Below the pieces are notes generated by a model, which saw only the letters and a list, made by a program, of their open reading frames with translations, was not told the DNA's origin and did no database searches. The position numbers were made by a program, and so were the translations under genes. From contig NZ_PGEM01000072.1 of assembly GCF_002934005.1 (NCBI RefSeq), positions 3,973 through 55,596 on the forward strand: DNA of 51,624 nucleotides, in the 5' to 3' direction. Positions 24,976 to 33,719 of the stretch are shown one piece after another. Origin of the DNA: Cuspidothrix issatschenkoi CHARLIE-1 (GTDB taxonomy: Bacteria > Cyanobacteriota > Cyanobacteriia > Cyanobacteriales > Nostocaceae). Every line of letters starts with the position of its first letter. The stretch's first letter is position 1.

Positions 24976-25533
24976 GTGCATGGAGTCAGAATGCGATTAG
25001 TTGAGCGACATATAATTAAACAGAACAATAAGTGGTTTAGAGAAATTGAAGGGAAAATTAAAACTGTAACTATCACCAAAAATTGCAGTGAACAATATTT
25101 CGCTGCTATTTTATTTGAAGATGGCAAGGAGAAGCCAAAATCAATTGCAGAAGGTAAAGTTCTTAAATACAAAGCAGAAAACGAAGGAAAGATTTATCAA
25201 GAAGTTGATAGATTCTTTCCTTCGTCAAAAACTTGTCATGTATGCCTTAATCAAGTGGGTAGTTTGCCGCTAGATATAAGATTTTGGACTTGTGAAAAGT
25301 GCCAGACTAAACATGACAGAGATATCAATGCAGCGATAAACCTCAGAGATGAGGGACTACGAATACTTCGGCTGCGCCTTGTACTGAGCGCAGTCGAAGG
25401 TTTGACCTCTGGAACGGGGGATAAAGCCTGTCACCCAGAAGTAAGTCGCAGTAATAGAGGACGAAAGAAGTCTACTACTGTGCTTTCTGCTGGACAGGAA
25501 GCCGACACTGTACCGTCAGGTCAGTGTGGGTAG
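24976..25533 (+). pseudogene. TnpB (IS200/IS605) relic, core-deleted but open frame
   Basis: A 185-codon open frame. Residues 25-60 (IEGKIKTVTITKNCSEQYFA, then FEDGKEKPKSIAEGKV) match the wedge/OBD part of TnpB nucleases. Residues 66-130 (YQEVDRFFPSSKTCHVCLNQ, then FWTCEKCQTKHDRDINAAIN) match the zinc-finger and last RuvC motif. Between them the part that normally carries the first RuvC Asp and the Glu, some 200 residues starting GIDLG, is absent, joined in frame at AEGKV-LKYKAE. The N terminus is replaced. A palindromic repeat adds about 12 codons after LRIL. Nuclease activity is not expected, yet no stop codon has accumulated. A right-end hairpin follows. Confidence 0.8.
25366..25399. repeat. 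Palindromic repeat inserted in the TnpB relic
   Basis: CTTCGGCTGCGC (25366-25377) pairs with GCGCAGTCGAAG (25388-25399), one G-T mismatch, loop of ten. It belongs to a dispersed cyanobacterial palindrome family and here encodes roughly RLRLVLSAVEG inside the TnpB frame without breaking it. Confidence 0.75.
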
Positions 25534-25540
25534 TTCACAC
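25498..25540 (+). ncRNA. TnpB right-end hairpin (omega-RNA scaffold remnant)
   Basis: GGAAGCCGACACTG...AGGTCAGTGTGGGTAGTTCACAC follows the zinc-finger part of the TnpB relic and contains a CACTG/CAGTG hairpin before a conserved GTAGTTCAC tail. The reverse complement of 47684-47722 has almost the same sequence, so the two are right ends of one element family. In such elements this region is the 3' part of the guide RNA. Confidence 0.6.
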
Positions 25541-25597
25541 TCCGCAGTAGTGAATTTGTATTGTATCGTAGAGAAGTTTTCAACTAGGACAAACACC

Positions 25598-26749
25598 ATG
25601 GATAATAAATTGATGCTGATGATTCCTGGCCCAACCCCAGTACCAGAAGCGGCTTTACTAGCATTAGCTAAACACCCCATTGGCCACCGTAGTGGGGAAT
25701 TTAGTAGCATGATGGGAGAGGTGACAGAAAACCTCAAATGGTTACACCAGACCACAAGTGATGTATTGATGTTAAATGTTAGTGGTACTGGTGCGGTAGA
25801 AGCAGGAATCATTAACTTTCTGTCTCCAGGCGATCGCATTTTAGTCGGTTCTAATGGTAAATTCGGTGAACGTTGGGTAGAAGTTGGTCAAGCCTTTGGT
25901 TTAAATGTAGAAGCTGTTACTTCAGAATGGGGACAACCCTTAGACCCAGCCCAATTTGCAGCCAAACTCCAAGCTGATACGAACAAAGAAATCAAAGCTG
26001 TCATCATCACCCACAGCGAAACATCAACAGGTGTCATTAATGACCTAGAAGCTATCAACCGCCACGTTAAAGAACATGGAGAGGCTTTAATCATAGTTGA
26101 TGCTGTCACCAGTTTAGGTGCTTATAACGTCCCTGTAGACGCTTGGGGTTTAGATGTAGTTGCTTCCGGTTCTCAAAAAGGCTACATGATTCCTCCCGGT
26201 TTAGGATTTGTTTCCGTTAGTCCTAAAGCCTGGGAAGCCTACAAAACCGCCAAATTGCCTAAGTATTATTTAGATTTAGGTAAATATCGCAAAGCCACCG
26301 CTAAAAATACCACTCCCTTTACTCCTCCAGTTAACTTAATGGTGGCACTACACACCACCCTGGGCATGATGAAGAAGGAAGGGTTGGAATCAATCTTTAC
26401 CCGTCATCAACGCCAGAAAAATGCTACCCGTGCAGCAATGAAAGCATTGAATTTATCATTGTTTGCGGGTGATGAATGTGCCAGTCCTGCCATTACTGCT
26501 GTAGCCACTCCTGGCATAGAAACAGATAAAATTCGCTCTTTGATGAAAAAACAGTTTGATATTGCTTTAGCTGGCGGACAAGACCATCTGAGTAATAAAA
26601 TTTTCCGTATTGGTCACTTGGGTTTTGTGAGCGATAGAGATATTCTTAGCTGTATTGCTTCCCTAGAAGTTGTCCTACCCCAAGTTGGCCATGATAACTT
26701 TACCCCCGGTACTGGTATAGCAGCAGCAGCAAAAGTTTTTGGACAATAG
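25598..26749 (+). CDS. Alanine-glyoxylate/serine-pyruvate aminotransferase
   Basis: A 383-residue class V PLP aminotransferase. The opening LMLMIPGPTPVPEAALLALA is family-typical, followed by HRSGEFSSMM, VSGTGAVEAGIINFL, ITHSETSTGVIND, VDAVTSLGAYNVPVDAWGLD, and SGSQKGYMIPPGL, whose Lys is the Schiff-base residue. It transaminates glyoxylate with alanine or serine, linking to photorespiration in cyanobacteria; soluble hydrogenase small-subunit annotations in databases refer to the same family. The ATG at 25598 is chosen over a longer frame because it matches the family start. The promoter region has been reshaped by the TnpB relic directly upstream. Confidence 0.92.
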   Translation: MDNKLMLMIPGPTPVPEAALLALAKHPIGHRSGEFSSMMGEVTENLKWLHQTTSDVLMLNVSGTGAVEAGIINFLSPGDRILVGSNGKFGERWVEVGQAFGLNVEAVTSEWGQPLDPAQFAAKLQADTNKEIKAVIITHSETSTGVINDLEAINRHVKEHGEALIIVDAVTSLGAYNVPVDAWGLDVVASGSQKGYMIPPGLGFVSVSPKAWEAYKTAKLPKYYLDLGKYRKATAKNTTPFTPPVNLMVALHTTLGMMKKEGLESIFTRHQRQKNATRAAMKALNLSLFAGDECASPAITAVATPGIETDKIRSLMKKQFDIALAGGQDHLSNKIFRIGHLGFVSDRDILSCIASLEVVLPQVGHDNFTPGTGIAAAAKVFGQ

Positions 26750-26807
26750 TTATTAAGCAGGTAATGGGTAATGGGTAAATTCTTCTCCCCTGCTCCCTAC
26801 CTCTTCC

Positions 26808-26999
26808 CTATGCCGTTTCCAGCCAATCATAAATTTTTTCTAACTGTTCTAAAGTAATTAGCCCATACTGCCAAAGAGTCATTGTTAAAGAACCAGGATC
26901 TTGATCACGATGACGCAATGCTACAGCTAGAGAATCAGTAGAAATTGCCAAATCTTCCTGAAGAAAATTAATTAGCCGTGAATATCTTGATGGTGTCAT
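26808..26999 (-). CDS. DUF2949 small protein
   Basis: A 63-residue cyanobacterial protein of the DUF2949 family: MTPSRYSRLINFLQEDLAIS, then SLAVALRH and MTLWQYGLITLEQLEKIYDW. The LPxxLWQYGLxxLEQLxxIxDWLE ending is diagnostic. The function is unknown. The ATG at 26999 follows an AAGGGGGTG ribosome-binding site; the frame continues 12 codons upstream to another ATG that would place this site inside the gene, so the shorter form is chosen. Confidence 0.85.
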   Translation of the reverse strand: MTPSRYSRLINFLQEDLAISTDSLAVALRHRDQDPGSLTMTLWQYGLITLEQLEKIYDWLETA

Positions 27000-27766
27000 T
27001 TGTATCTCACCCCCTTGAGTAGAATTGATGATCATAGATTTTTTTATTTATTGTGTGAGTATTGTATGATCGGTATTTTGTTGATCATCCGATTGTGAAT
27101 TGTGGTGAATTGATTCCCCAGATAAATTCAGATTGGGAAAATTCAATACCTGAAAGGTTTATGGGGTTTTGGTTTTGACATTTTATGCAGCAATTTTATT
27201 TTTTAATACATAAAAAAGTGCTAAACCTTGATGAAATAAGAGTTACAAAAGATGGATTCGATTATTGTTTTCCGAGAGTGACAGAACAGAGATAGGTATA
27301 ATTAAACAATTATCAGTCACTTTACCCTAAGTAGAGAAAAAGTTGCAGGTTGTGTGAGAAAAATTGCCTTTTCTCAATCAACCTCATATTAAGTCTGAAC
27401 TAGATTAAACTACTGATAATATTGGTGACAAGCCGTAATAGAGTGTGTGATATGTGCTACTTGCAGAAATTTTGTTGAAGTAGCAAAGATGTCATAGCTT
27501 ATAGTCCTCTATTGGCGACCATTGACACTTGCATCAAAAGAGAGATTTTTACCACTCTGTTTTCAAGTCGTGATTTTAACTGGAAAAAACTAAAATTCGA
27601 TGTTATTGGAGCTACTGGTAAATATTAACCTCTTGATCGTTATTTATGCTAGGTTAGGTAATAATTTTTTTGACAAAATAATTCTTTATCAGAATCAGAT
27701 AAAAACTCAGAATAAATACTTCTGCTATATCTAAACTAAAGGCTGGTAAGAAGATCCTGATCCTGT
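27000..27766. other. Long intergenic region, no feature recognised
   Basis: About 770 AT-rich bases between the DUF2949 start and the end of the DUF192 gene. TTGATCATCCGATTGTGAAT-like segments near 27080 contain small inverted repeats (GATCGGTATTTTGTTGATC) but nothing that I can classify. All six frames are short and none resembles a known protein; a rapidly decayed gene or an unrecognised RNA is possible. Confidence 0.5.
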
Positions 27767-28294
27767 TTATTGAGAAGTTTTCAGATTTAAAGAATCAATT
27801 TTGACTTTATCTCCTTTCTTTAAACCTAGTTCTGCTGCTCGTCCTGATCTAAGTTCGATTACTTGATCTATAGCTACATCTGGTCCATAAGTAGGACAGG
27901 GTTTTCTATCACAAGGAGGAGCAGCAGCTTGGATATACTGAACTACACCTTTATTAAGAAATACCATGTCCAAGGATACAGGTACATTTTTCATCCAAAA
28001 TTTTACGGGTTGTGGATCGGGAAAAACAAACAGCATTCCTCGATTATCTGGTAAAGCCGGTCTGTACATCAAACCCATCATTTGCTGTTCTGGTGTTTTT
28101 GCTACTTCTAATTGAATTTTAATATTTTTCCCAAAAGTAGCTTCAGCAGAAATTGGGAGATTTTGACCTAGATGGGCTGGTTTTTGTACTAGTAAATCTG
28201 GTCTCAGTGAAGGAGATTTAGCGGTGGTGGGTGGTGAACAACCTATCAGTAAGATACTAAGTAATATTGAACATAAACTGAGCCAAGAAATCAT
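27767..28294 (-). CDS. DUF192 lipoprotein
   Basis: A 175-residue protein with a lipoprotein signal (MISWLSLCSILLSILLIGCS, lipobox LLIGC) followed by a DUF192 domain: VEVAKTPEQQMMGLMYRP-like start, NRGMLFVFPDPQPVKFWMKN, SLDMVFLNKGVVQYIQAAAP, and VIELRSGRAAELGLKKGDKV. The domain is a compact beta-barrel of unknown biochemical role, widespread in bacteria. Two Cys residues (PPCDRKPCP) may form a disulfide outside the cytoplasm. Downstream lies the long gap described above; upstream is the NblR-like regulator, also on this strand but separated by 190 bases. Confidence 0.88.
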   Translation of the reverse strand: MISWLSLCSILLSILLIGCSPPTTAKSPSLRPDLLVQKPAHLGQNLPISAEATFGKNIKIQLEVAKTPEQQMMGLMYRPALPDNRGMLFVFPDPQPVKFWMKNVPVSLDMVFLNKGVVQYIQAAAPPCDRKPCPTYGPDVAIDQVIELRSGRAAELGLKKGDKVKIDSLNLKTSQ

Positions 28295-28482
28295 AAGTCA
28301 TACCGAGAATGAGGAATAGGGTATAGGGTATAGGGAAAAAACAGTAATTTTACCCATCACCATTTGTCAAATCACCAATTAACTTATTGACTGGGATTTA
28401 GATTTTGATTATTTTACTTAATTTATGCAAAATTGCCCACATATTTAGACTGTATTTGTAATTATTTCTCGTCTTATGGATT

Positions 28483-29175
28483 TCACGAGTCTCTGAGGAC
28501 GTATCCTACACCACGCACCGTTTGAATTAGACGTTTTTGACCTTCCTCTTCAATTTTTAGCCGCAGGTAACGAATATACACTTCAATCACATTAGACTCA
28601 CCCATAAAGTCGTAACCCCAAACATTTTCTAAAATTTGTTCGCGGGTTAAGACTTCGCGGGGATGTTCCATGAGAAATTTTAATAGTTCAAATTCCTTCA
28701 TGGTTAAGTCAATGGCCTTATTATTGTAGATAGCGCGACGTGTTCCTATATCCAAAACCAAGTCTCCAAAGCGTAATTGCTCTGTGGTATCAACATCAGG
28801 TTTGAGATAGAGACGAATCAGCTTTAAAAAATCTTCCGAACGATAGGGTTTAAGAATGTAATCATTAGCACCTGCATCTAAACAAGCTATGCGATCATCT
28901 ACTGTATCTCTGGCCATTAATACCAATACAGGAGAATGATTACCAAGATTGCGGAGATTTTTACATACAGATAGTCCTGATTCTCCCACTAGCATTCGGT
29001 CTATAACAATTAAAGCGGGTTGACTGGTGCGACAATGTTGTAATCCATGAACTGCATCATGGGTGATAATGGCATCATAGCCAGCTTCTTGTAAATCAAA
29101 AGCTAATTGATTAGCTAAAGTTTCATCTGGCTCAATCACCAAAACAAAAACAGAAGGATTCTGAGTAGCTATCAT
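28483..29175 (-). CDS. nblR: OmpR-family response regulator, NblR-like
   Basis: A 230-residue response regulator. The receiver domain (residues 8-125) has VIEPDE, the phosphoacceptor in ALIVIDRMLVGESGL, the Thr/Ser position in VLVLMARDTVDDR, and the Lys in ILKPYRSEDF. The C-terminal winged helix (135-228) has LTMKEFELLKFLMEHPREVL and VIEVYIRYLRLKIEEEG, which is the OmpR/PhoB recognition part. The motif VLMARDTVDDRIACLDAGAN and the domain spacing resemble NblR, the regulator of phycobilisome degradation and stress survival. The family is certain, the NblR name less so. No histidine kinase gene is adjacent. Confidence 0.8.
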   Translation of the reverse strand: MIATQNPSVFVLVIEPDETLANQLAFDLQEAGYDAIITHDAVHGLQHCRTSQPALIVIDRMLVGESGLSVCKNLRNLGNHSPVLVLMARDTVDDRIACLDAGANDYILKPYRSEDFLKLIRLYLKPDVDTTEQLRFGDLVLDIGTRRAIYNNKAIDLTMKEFELLKFLMEHPREVLTREQILENVWGYDFMGESNVIEVYIRYLRLKIEEEGQKRLIQTVRGVGYVLRDS

Positions 29176-29367
29176 ATGGGGTTATGGGATTGGGGATTAG
29201 TAATTGGAAAAACCCTATCCTATGAGTTATAACCTGTTACCATGTTACTGGTATTCCACACAATAGTAACTCAAGTTACTAATTTTCCGATTATCCTTCC
29301 TGTATACAAAGTGCTGCAACTAGGTGGGCATTTACCACCAAACAAAACACTAACTGACAACTAACAA

Positions 29368-30285
29368 TTAAGGTAATTCTACAGAATTAGGTTTAGCAAT
29401 ATGGGGCAAACCCCAACCTAGTTTTTCCCTCAGAACACGGAAAAATTCCGGTGACTGGAGACGAATAAACCGAGCGCTATAGGGCGATCGCTCTAAACAT
29501 ATTCTATCTTCTGTCAAAATATAACATCCACCATTGCCATCTACCACCATCACCAATCGGGGAATGTTTACAGGATAGATATTAACTGGTTCGTTATCAG
29601 GAAACACCAAAGCCCTAGAAGCTAGGGAATGGGGACAAATGGGTACTAACTGCAATACAGGTACACCAGGGGTAATAACTGGACCCCCCGCGCTTAATGA
29701 ATAAGCTGTAGAACCTGTTGGGGTGGAAACAATAATCCCATCGGCCGCAATATCCACTGGGGAATGTTTGCCCACGACAATTTCAAAATGGCACATACAA
29801 GTTAAAGGTTCTCGATGTAACACCATTTCATTTAAGCAAAGGGCTTCCCAGATGACTTCATCTCTCCGTAGCACTTTGACGGTGAGCATAGCTCTATCTT
29901 CAATTTCATATTCGCCCGCCATCGCCTGTTCTATGGCTTCGGGCAATAGGTTGAGATAGGTTTCTGTCAAAAATCCCATGTGGCCAGTATTAACTGTGAG
30001 CATGGGAATACCGCAGGGAGCAACTAGGCGAGATGCTGCTAATACCGTTCCATCTCCCCCCAACACCACTGCAAACTTCATCTCCGAGTCAAAGCCAGGG
30101 GGCGTAAGACCTTCAATGGGTGTATGGACGACAGGACTATCTGGTTGAGAATAGCCCAGAATACCACTGATACTCGCAGTGACATAGACATCCCAACCAG
30201 CAGAGGTGAGCTTGTCTTTTAATTCAATAGCGACGCTACTCGCTATTGGTTTAACGTCGTTGTAGATAATGCCTGCTTTCGGCAC
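29368..30285 (-). CDS. nadK: NAD kinase
   Basis: A 305-residue ATP-NAD kinase that makes NADP. The GGDG motif ([18 protein letters not shown]) and the substrate motif [13 protein letters not shown] are intact, as are the NE/D region ([12 protein letters not shown]) and [17 protein letters not shown]. The preferred start is the GTG at 30285 giving [10 protein letters not shown], the usual N terminus; a TTG two codons earlier is also possible. Cyanobacteria carry two NAD kinases, and this has the longer, plant-like length. Upstream lies ordinary intergenic DNA. Confidence 0.93.
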   Translation of the reverse strand: MPKAGIIYNDVKPIASSVAIELKDKLTSAGWDVYVTASISGILGYSQPDSPVVHTPIEGLTPPGFDSEMKFAVVLGGDGTVLAASRLVAPCGIPMLTVNTGHMGFLTETYLNLLPEAIEQAMAGEYEIEDRAMLTVKVLRRDEVIWEALCLNEMVLHREPLTCMCHFEIVVGKHSPVDIAADGIIVSTPTGSTAYSLSAGGPVITPGVPVLQLVPICPHSLASRALVFPDNEPVNIYPVNIPRLVMVVDGNGGCYILTEDRICLERSPYSARFIRLQSPEFFRVLREKLGWGLPHIAKPNSVELP

Positions 30286-30523
30286 ACTCAAATATCCAAT
30301 TTTAACGGCTGCTTGTTATGTATCCTAATAGTTACACATTTTTGACAAATGTCATGAGATTTTGGACTTACGATTTTGGATTTGGGATTGAGGATTTTTC
30401 CGTCCTCAAGGATTCCGAAGCCATATCAAATTGTTTTAGTCTAAAACCTAAAATTCCGAGTCACCATGAGTCTCATATTTATTTAGACCTCTCCGGAAAT
30501 TAAATGTGCATTTTCCAGAAGCC

Positions 30524-30564
30524 TTGTAGAGACGTTCCATGGGTAGGTATTTTCGTCTCTACAA
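30524..30564. repeat. TTGTAGAGACG hairpin repeat
   Basis: TTGTAGAGACG (30524-30534) pairs perfectly with CGTCTCTACAA (30554-30564), loop of 19 bases. This stem belongs to a dispersed cyanobacterial palindrome family (normally GTAGAGACGTTCCATG plus its complement); here the second half is degenerate. It follows the ycf39 stop and may act as its terminator. Confidence 0.7.
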
Positions 30565-30581
30565 TCTTTTTCACCAAGTGT

Positions 30582-31583
30582 CTATTGACTGTTGGCTTTG
30601 GAAGATTGTTTAAAGGGGGTTCTTTTATTTTTCAGCTTTTTGCTTTTAGCTTTCTCATAATCTAGCTCTTTGAGCTTCTTCATAATTCGGCTAAAATATT
30701 CTTGTAGATAAGCTTCCAGTGTGGTTGTTTCCTGTTTATCTAAGCCAAAAATAGTATATACTTCGTCCATTGCTTCTGCATTTAGAGCCTTACCACTGGC
30801 TAAAACTTCTGTAAAAGCCAATCTATCAGCTACATTCCATCCCCACTGAAAGAAGCGTAAGCAACTTTGTACAGTTCGTAGTAACCCAATGGGCATTCGT
30901 GTTACTTTTGCGTCTCTATCAGATAAGCGTTCACAAAGATTAATAATTTCCTCGGCACTCCAAGCCCGTGTTCCCACCACGGGAAAGGCTTGCTTTTCAG
31001 TTTCTGGTACACTCAAAGCCCGAATGGCAAATTTAGCAATATCTTGAGTGTCCATGTATGCAATAGGGGAGGATGTCCCTGTTACCCACACAGGTTGTTT
31101 TTCTAAAATAGGTATACCATATTGACCAATTAAGCCTTGCATAAAACCAGCTAAACGTAAAATCGTATAGTTTAAACCAGATTCTGCTAAAAATACTTCT
31201 GTACAACGTTTAATTTCCATTAGCGGCACATTAGGGTATTTATCGGCATCTAAAATGGAAAAGAAAATAAATCTTTCTACACCAGCAGCTTTAGCGGCTT
31301 GAATGAGTGATACTTTGCCATCCCAGTCTACTTCTTTAATTGTCAAGGAATCGGTGGCGCGGGATGTAGCAGCATCAATAACTGCCGTGACATCGGCCAA
31401 TGCTGCGGGAAGAGTTTCCGGTTTACACAAGTCTCCTCTGACCAGTTCAGCACCCCACTCTTTCAGAAAGGCGGCTTTTTTAGGACTACGAACTAGACAA
31501 CGAACTTTATAGCCTTCATCAATTGCGCGACGAGCCACTTGTCTTCCCAAGGTGCCGGTTGCACCAACTATTAATAATGTCAT
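30582..31583 (-). CDS. ycf39: Ycf39-like photosystem II assembly NAD(P)-binding protein
   Basis: A 333-residue atypical short-chain dehydrogenase (NmrA-like) homologous to Ycf39/HCF244, which helps make the PSII reaction centre and insert chlorophyll. The dinucleotide site is MTLLIVGATGTLGRQVARRA. Further landmarks are the Ycf39-type block VRCLVRSPKKAAFLKEWGAE, LVRGDLCKPETL, FFSILDADKYPNVPLMEIK, and LNYTILRLAGFMQGLI, with no YxxxK catalytic pair. The last 30 residues are very basic (KAKSKKLKNKRTPFK) and longer than usual. petM lies just upstream on the same strand, a link between PSII assembly and cytochrome b6f genes. Confidence 0.92.
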   Translation of the reverse strand: MTLLIVGATGTLGRQVARRAIDEGYKVRCLVRSPKKAAFLKEWGAELVRGDLCKPETLPAALADVTAVIDAATSRATDSLTIKEVDWDGKVSLIQAAKAAGVERFIFFSILDADKYPNVPLMEIKRCTEVFLAESGLNYTILRLAGFMQGLIGQYGIPILEKQPVWVTGTSSPIAYMDTQDIAKFAIRALSVPETEKQAFPVVGTRAWSAEEIINLCERLSDRDAKVTRMPIGLLRTVQSCLRFFQWGWNVADRLAFTEVLASGKALNAEAMDEVYTIFGLDKQETTTLEAYLQEYFSRIMKKLKELDYEKAKSKKLKNKRTPFKQSSKANSQ

Positions 31584-31742
31584 GGGGCTGGTTATATATT
31601 TTAATGTTTATGAAAAGAATCTTAACAGAATTATGTAAATAAAACTTTACATCTTTTTAATCAAAGATATAGAAGTCAGTTGTCAGTATAAAAAATTTTC
31701 TCCCCTGCTCCCCTACTCCCCTGCTCCCCTGTCCCTCTGCCT

Positions 31743-31847
31743 CTACTCTTCCGCGCCTTGAATTTTCAGTAACAAAGCACCAAGCGCCCAACCTACGAAG
31801 ATTAGACCGAAAGATAGCATAGCTGCATTTAAGATTTCGCCGCCCAT
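31743..31847 (-). CDS. petM: Cytochrome b6f complex subunit VII (PetM)
   Basis: A 34-residue single-helix subunit of the cytochrome b6f complex: [20 protein letters not shown] followed by [14 protein letters not shown]. The MGGEIxNAAxLS start and a membrane helix ending LLLKIQG are diagnostic for PetM. The start is preceded by a GGAG ribosome-binding site. It lies 159 bases upstream of ycf39 on the same strand; the space between contains a CCCCTGCTC-type short tandem repeat. It is too short for normal gene calls. Confidence 0.93.
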   Translation of the reverse strand: MGGEILNAAMLSFGLIFVGWALGALLLKIQGAEE

Positions 31848-32000
31848 TTGCTGTAATTCTCCTTATTCTTTGTAAACTAGGTCTATGAGAACTCTTGAAT
31901 TAGACCTTTATAAATAATTCTAAACCAATTTAGGGACGATAATTGAGGATGGGCGCGGAAATCCCATCCCCCTAACCAATGACAACTAAACAACTGACAA

Positions 32001-33044
32001 ATGACTAATCAAAATAAACGTCCACGTTTGGCTCTGACGCTGGGAGATCCTGCTGGTATTAGTCCTGAAGTAATTTTAAAGGCTTTGGCAGATCCAGAAG
32101 TGACTCAAAATTGTAATGTGGTGGTAGTAGGCAGTAAAAATTTACTCGTCGAAACTTATGAAAATATCAGGAAAATTATTAATAATCCCCTCGCTTTGGC
32201 TAATCCTGCTGATTTGTCTATGATTGATGTTCCTACTGCCGATGACATTATTATAGGTGTAGGGAATGGGGCTAGTGGTGTAGCCAGTTTTGCTTATATG
32301 GAATCTGCTATATCTCAAACTTTAGCAGGTGAGTTTGATGGAATTGTTACCGGACCTATTGCTAAATCTGCCTGGAAAGCCGCCGGTTATAATTATCCGG
32401 GACAAACGGAACTGTTAGCCGAAAAGGCTGGTATAGAAAGGTTTGGGATGTTATTTGTGGGGCGATCGCCTTTTACTGGTTGGACACTGCGGGCTTTACT
32501 TGCCACCACACATATTCCTTTATGTCAAGTATCTGCTACATTAACACCACAATTATTAACAAAAAAATTAGATTTATTAGCAGAATGTTTACAGAGAGAT
32601 TTTGGGATTAAAAATGGGAGAGTTGCGATCGCCGGGTTAAATCCCCACAGTGGGGAAATGGGACAATTAGGCACAGAAGAAATAGATTGGTTAATTCCTT
32701 GGTTGGAGTCAGAACGGCAAAAACGACCCCATTTACAACTAGAAGGCCCCATTCCCCCGGATACAATGTGGGTTAAACCGGGTCAAGCTTGGTATGGTAA
32801 TTCTGTGGTCAAAAATCCTGCTGATGCTTACTTGGCACTTTATCACGACCAAGGTTTAATTCCGGTGAAGTTGATGGCTTTTGATCGGGCTGTAAATACT
32901 ACTATTGGTTTACCATTTGTACGGACTTCACCAGATCATGGAACAGCTTTTGATATTGCGGGTAAGGGTATTGCTGACGCGACGAGTATGAAAGCAGCGA
33001 TACAGTTAGCGGTGGAGTTGGTGAAGCAAAAGCATAGAGCGTAA
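32001..33044 (+). CDS. pdxA: 4-hydroxythreonine-4-phosphate dehydrogenase
   Basis: A 347-residue enzyme of pyridoxal phosphate synthesis (DXP-dependent route). Family landmarks are [40 protein letters not shown] with [26 protein letters not shown] with a metal-binding His, [43 protein letters not shown] with the second His, and [26 protein letters not shown]. All metal ligands appear intact. It stands alone on the plus strand and is followed by a broken helicase gene. Confidence 0.95.
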   Translation: MTNQNKRPRLALTLGDPAGISPEVILKALADPEVTQNCNVVVVGSKNLLVETYENIRKIINNPLALANPADLSMIDVPTADDIIIGVGNGASGVASFAYMESAISQTLAGEFDGIVTGPIAKSAWKAAGYNYPGQTELLAEKAGIERFGMLFVGRSPFTGWTLRALLATTHIPLCQVSATLTPQLLTKKLDLLAECLQRDFGIKNGRVAIAGLNPHSGEMGQLGTEEIDWLIPWLESERQKRPHLQLEGPIPPDTMWVKPGQAWYGNSVVKNPADAYLALYHDQGLIPVKLMAFDRAVNTTIGLPFVRTSPDHGTAFDIAGKGIADATSMKAAIQLAVELVKQKHRA

Positions 33045-33088
33045 CCTTGGAATATATTAGACTTACCCTACTGACAAGGAAAAGCTAA

Positions 33089-33667
33089 ATGATACTAGAC
33101 AATGAAACTCGAGATCGGAAAGTTCATGAGTGGATTAAAAAATATACAGAAGAAGGTACTGTAGATATTGTTACAGGTTATTTTACCGTTGGGGCTTTAG
33201 CTTATCTTTCTCAGCACATTAATCATAAAATTGCTAAATTTCGACTAGTGCTTGGGGATATTGTTAACTTATAGGACTTACGCACTGTACAAATTCACCA
33301 TGATGTGCATGAACGAAAATCCGTCGTTTCAGGCTTTTGGCGATTAACTTCCGATCAATAGTGATCGCCCAAAAATAATTAAAAAATCACGTTAAAATGC
33401 CCGAAACCCATACCTCATATTTGGTTGATCCTGTCAATGCGTAAGTCCTAACTTAGATAAAATTGAAAATCGTCCGTTAGATTTACTAAACGAGAATATT
33501 ACCATTGAAGCGGCTCTAAATCTTAGTCTTTTGGCACAGCAAGCTGTGATGTTTTTAAAAGAGGTAATAAGGCTTCTATAGATAGAATCAAGCAAAATGT
33601 TACAGTTGATGGTAAATATCAGCTAAGTAATTTCGATTTAATCAGTTGGGTTTTAGTTACAGTATAA
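33089..33667 (+). pseudogene. PLD/helicase-type defence gene relic, MITE-interrupted
   Basis: The 61-codon first part reads MILDNETRDRKVHEWIKKYT, then VDIVTGYFTVGALAYLSQHI and KFRLVLGDIVNL, which resembles the N-terminal phospholipase-D-like segment of SNF2-type helicases linked to restriction or defence loci. The frame stops at a TAG formed by a MITE (33272-33450). With the MITE and one ACTTA copy removed, the frame continues from VNL as DKIENRPLDLLNENITIEAA. After LAQQAVMFLKE a frameshift leads to ASIDRIKQNVTVDGKYQLSN and a stop at 33665. The helicase body is missing. Its neighbour, the Eco57I-type methylase, lies 52 bases downstream, so they were probably one system. Confidence 0.65.
33272..33450. 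mobile_element. 179-bp MITE with TAGGACTTACGCA ends and ACTTA target repeat
   Basis: TAGGACTTACGCA at 33272-33284 and its exact complement at 33438-33450 are the ends, and ACTTA flanks both sides (33267-33271 and 33451-33455). The interior codes for nothing. A second copy of the end sequence (TTAGGACTTACGCA) occurs at 38521 and a diverged one near 51579. Confidence 0.85.
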
Positions 33668-33668
33668 G

Positions 33669-33718
33669 GTGAGAATCACGGATTTTACGGATTACACAGA
33701 TTGTACGGATTAACTAAC
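33669..33718 (+). repeat. Left flanking repeat: ACGGATTACACAGATT family
   Basis: A run of CACGGATT, TACGGATTACACAGATTG and TACGGATT immediately precedes the methylase start codon. Closely related sequences follow the gene, in direct orientation at 37499-37534 and in inverted orientation at 37565-37605. Confidence 0.75.
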
Positions 33719-33719
33719 T

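Noticed and set aside
24976-25533. Calling this an active TnpB nuclease
   Set aside because: The first RuvC Asp and the Glu region are absent and the N terminus is replaced.
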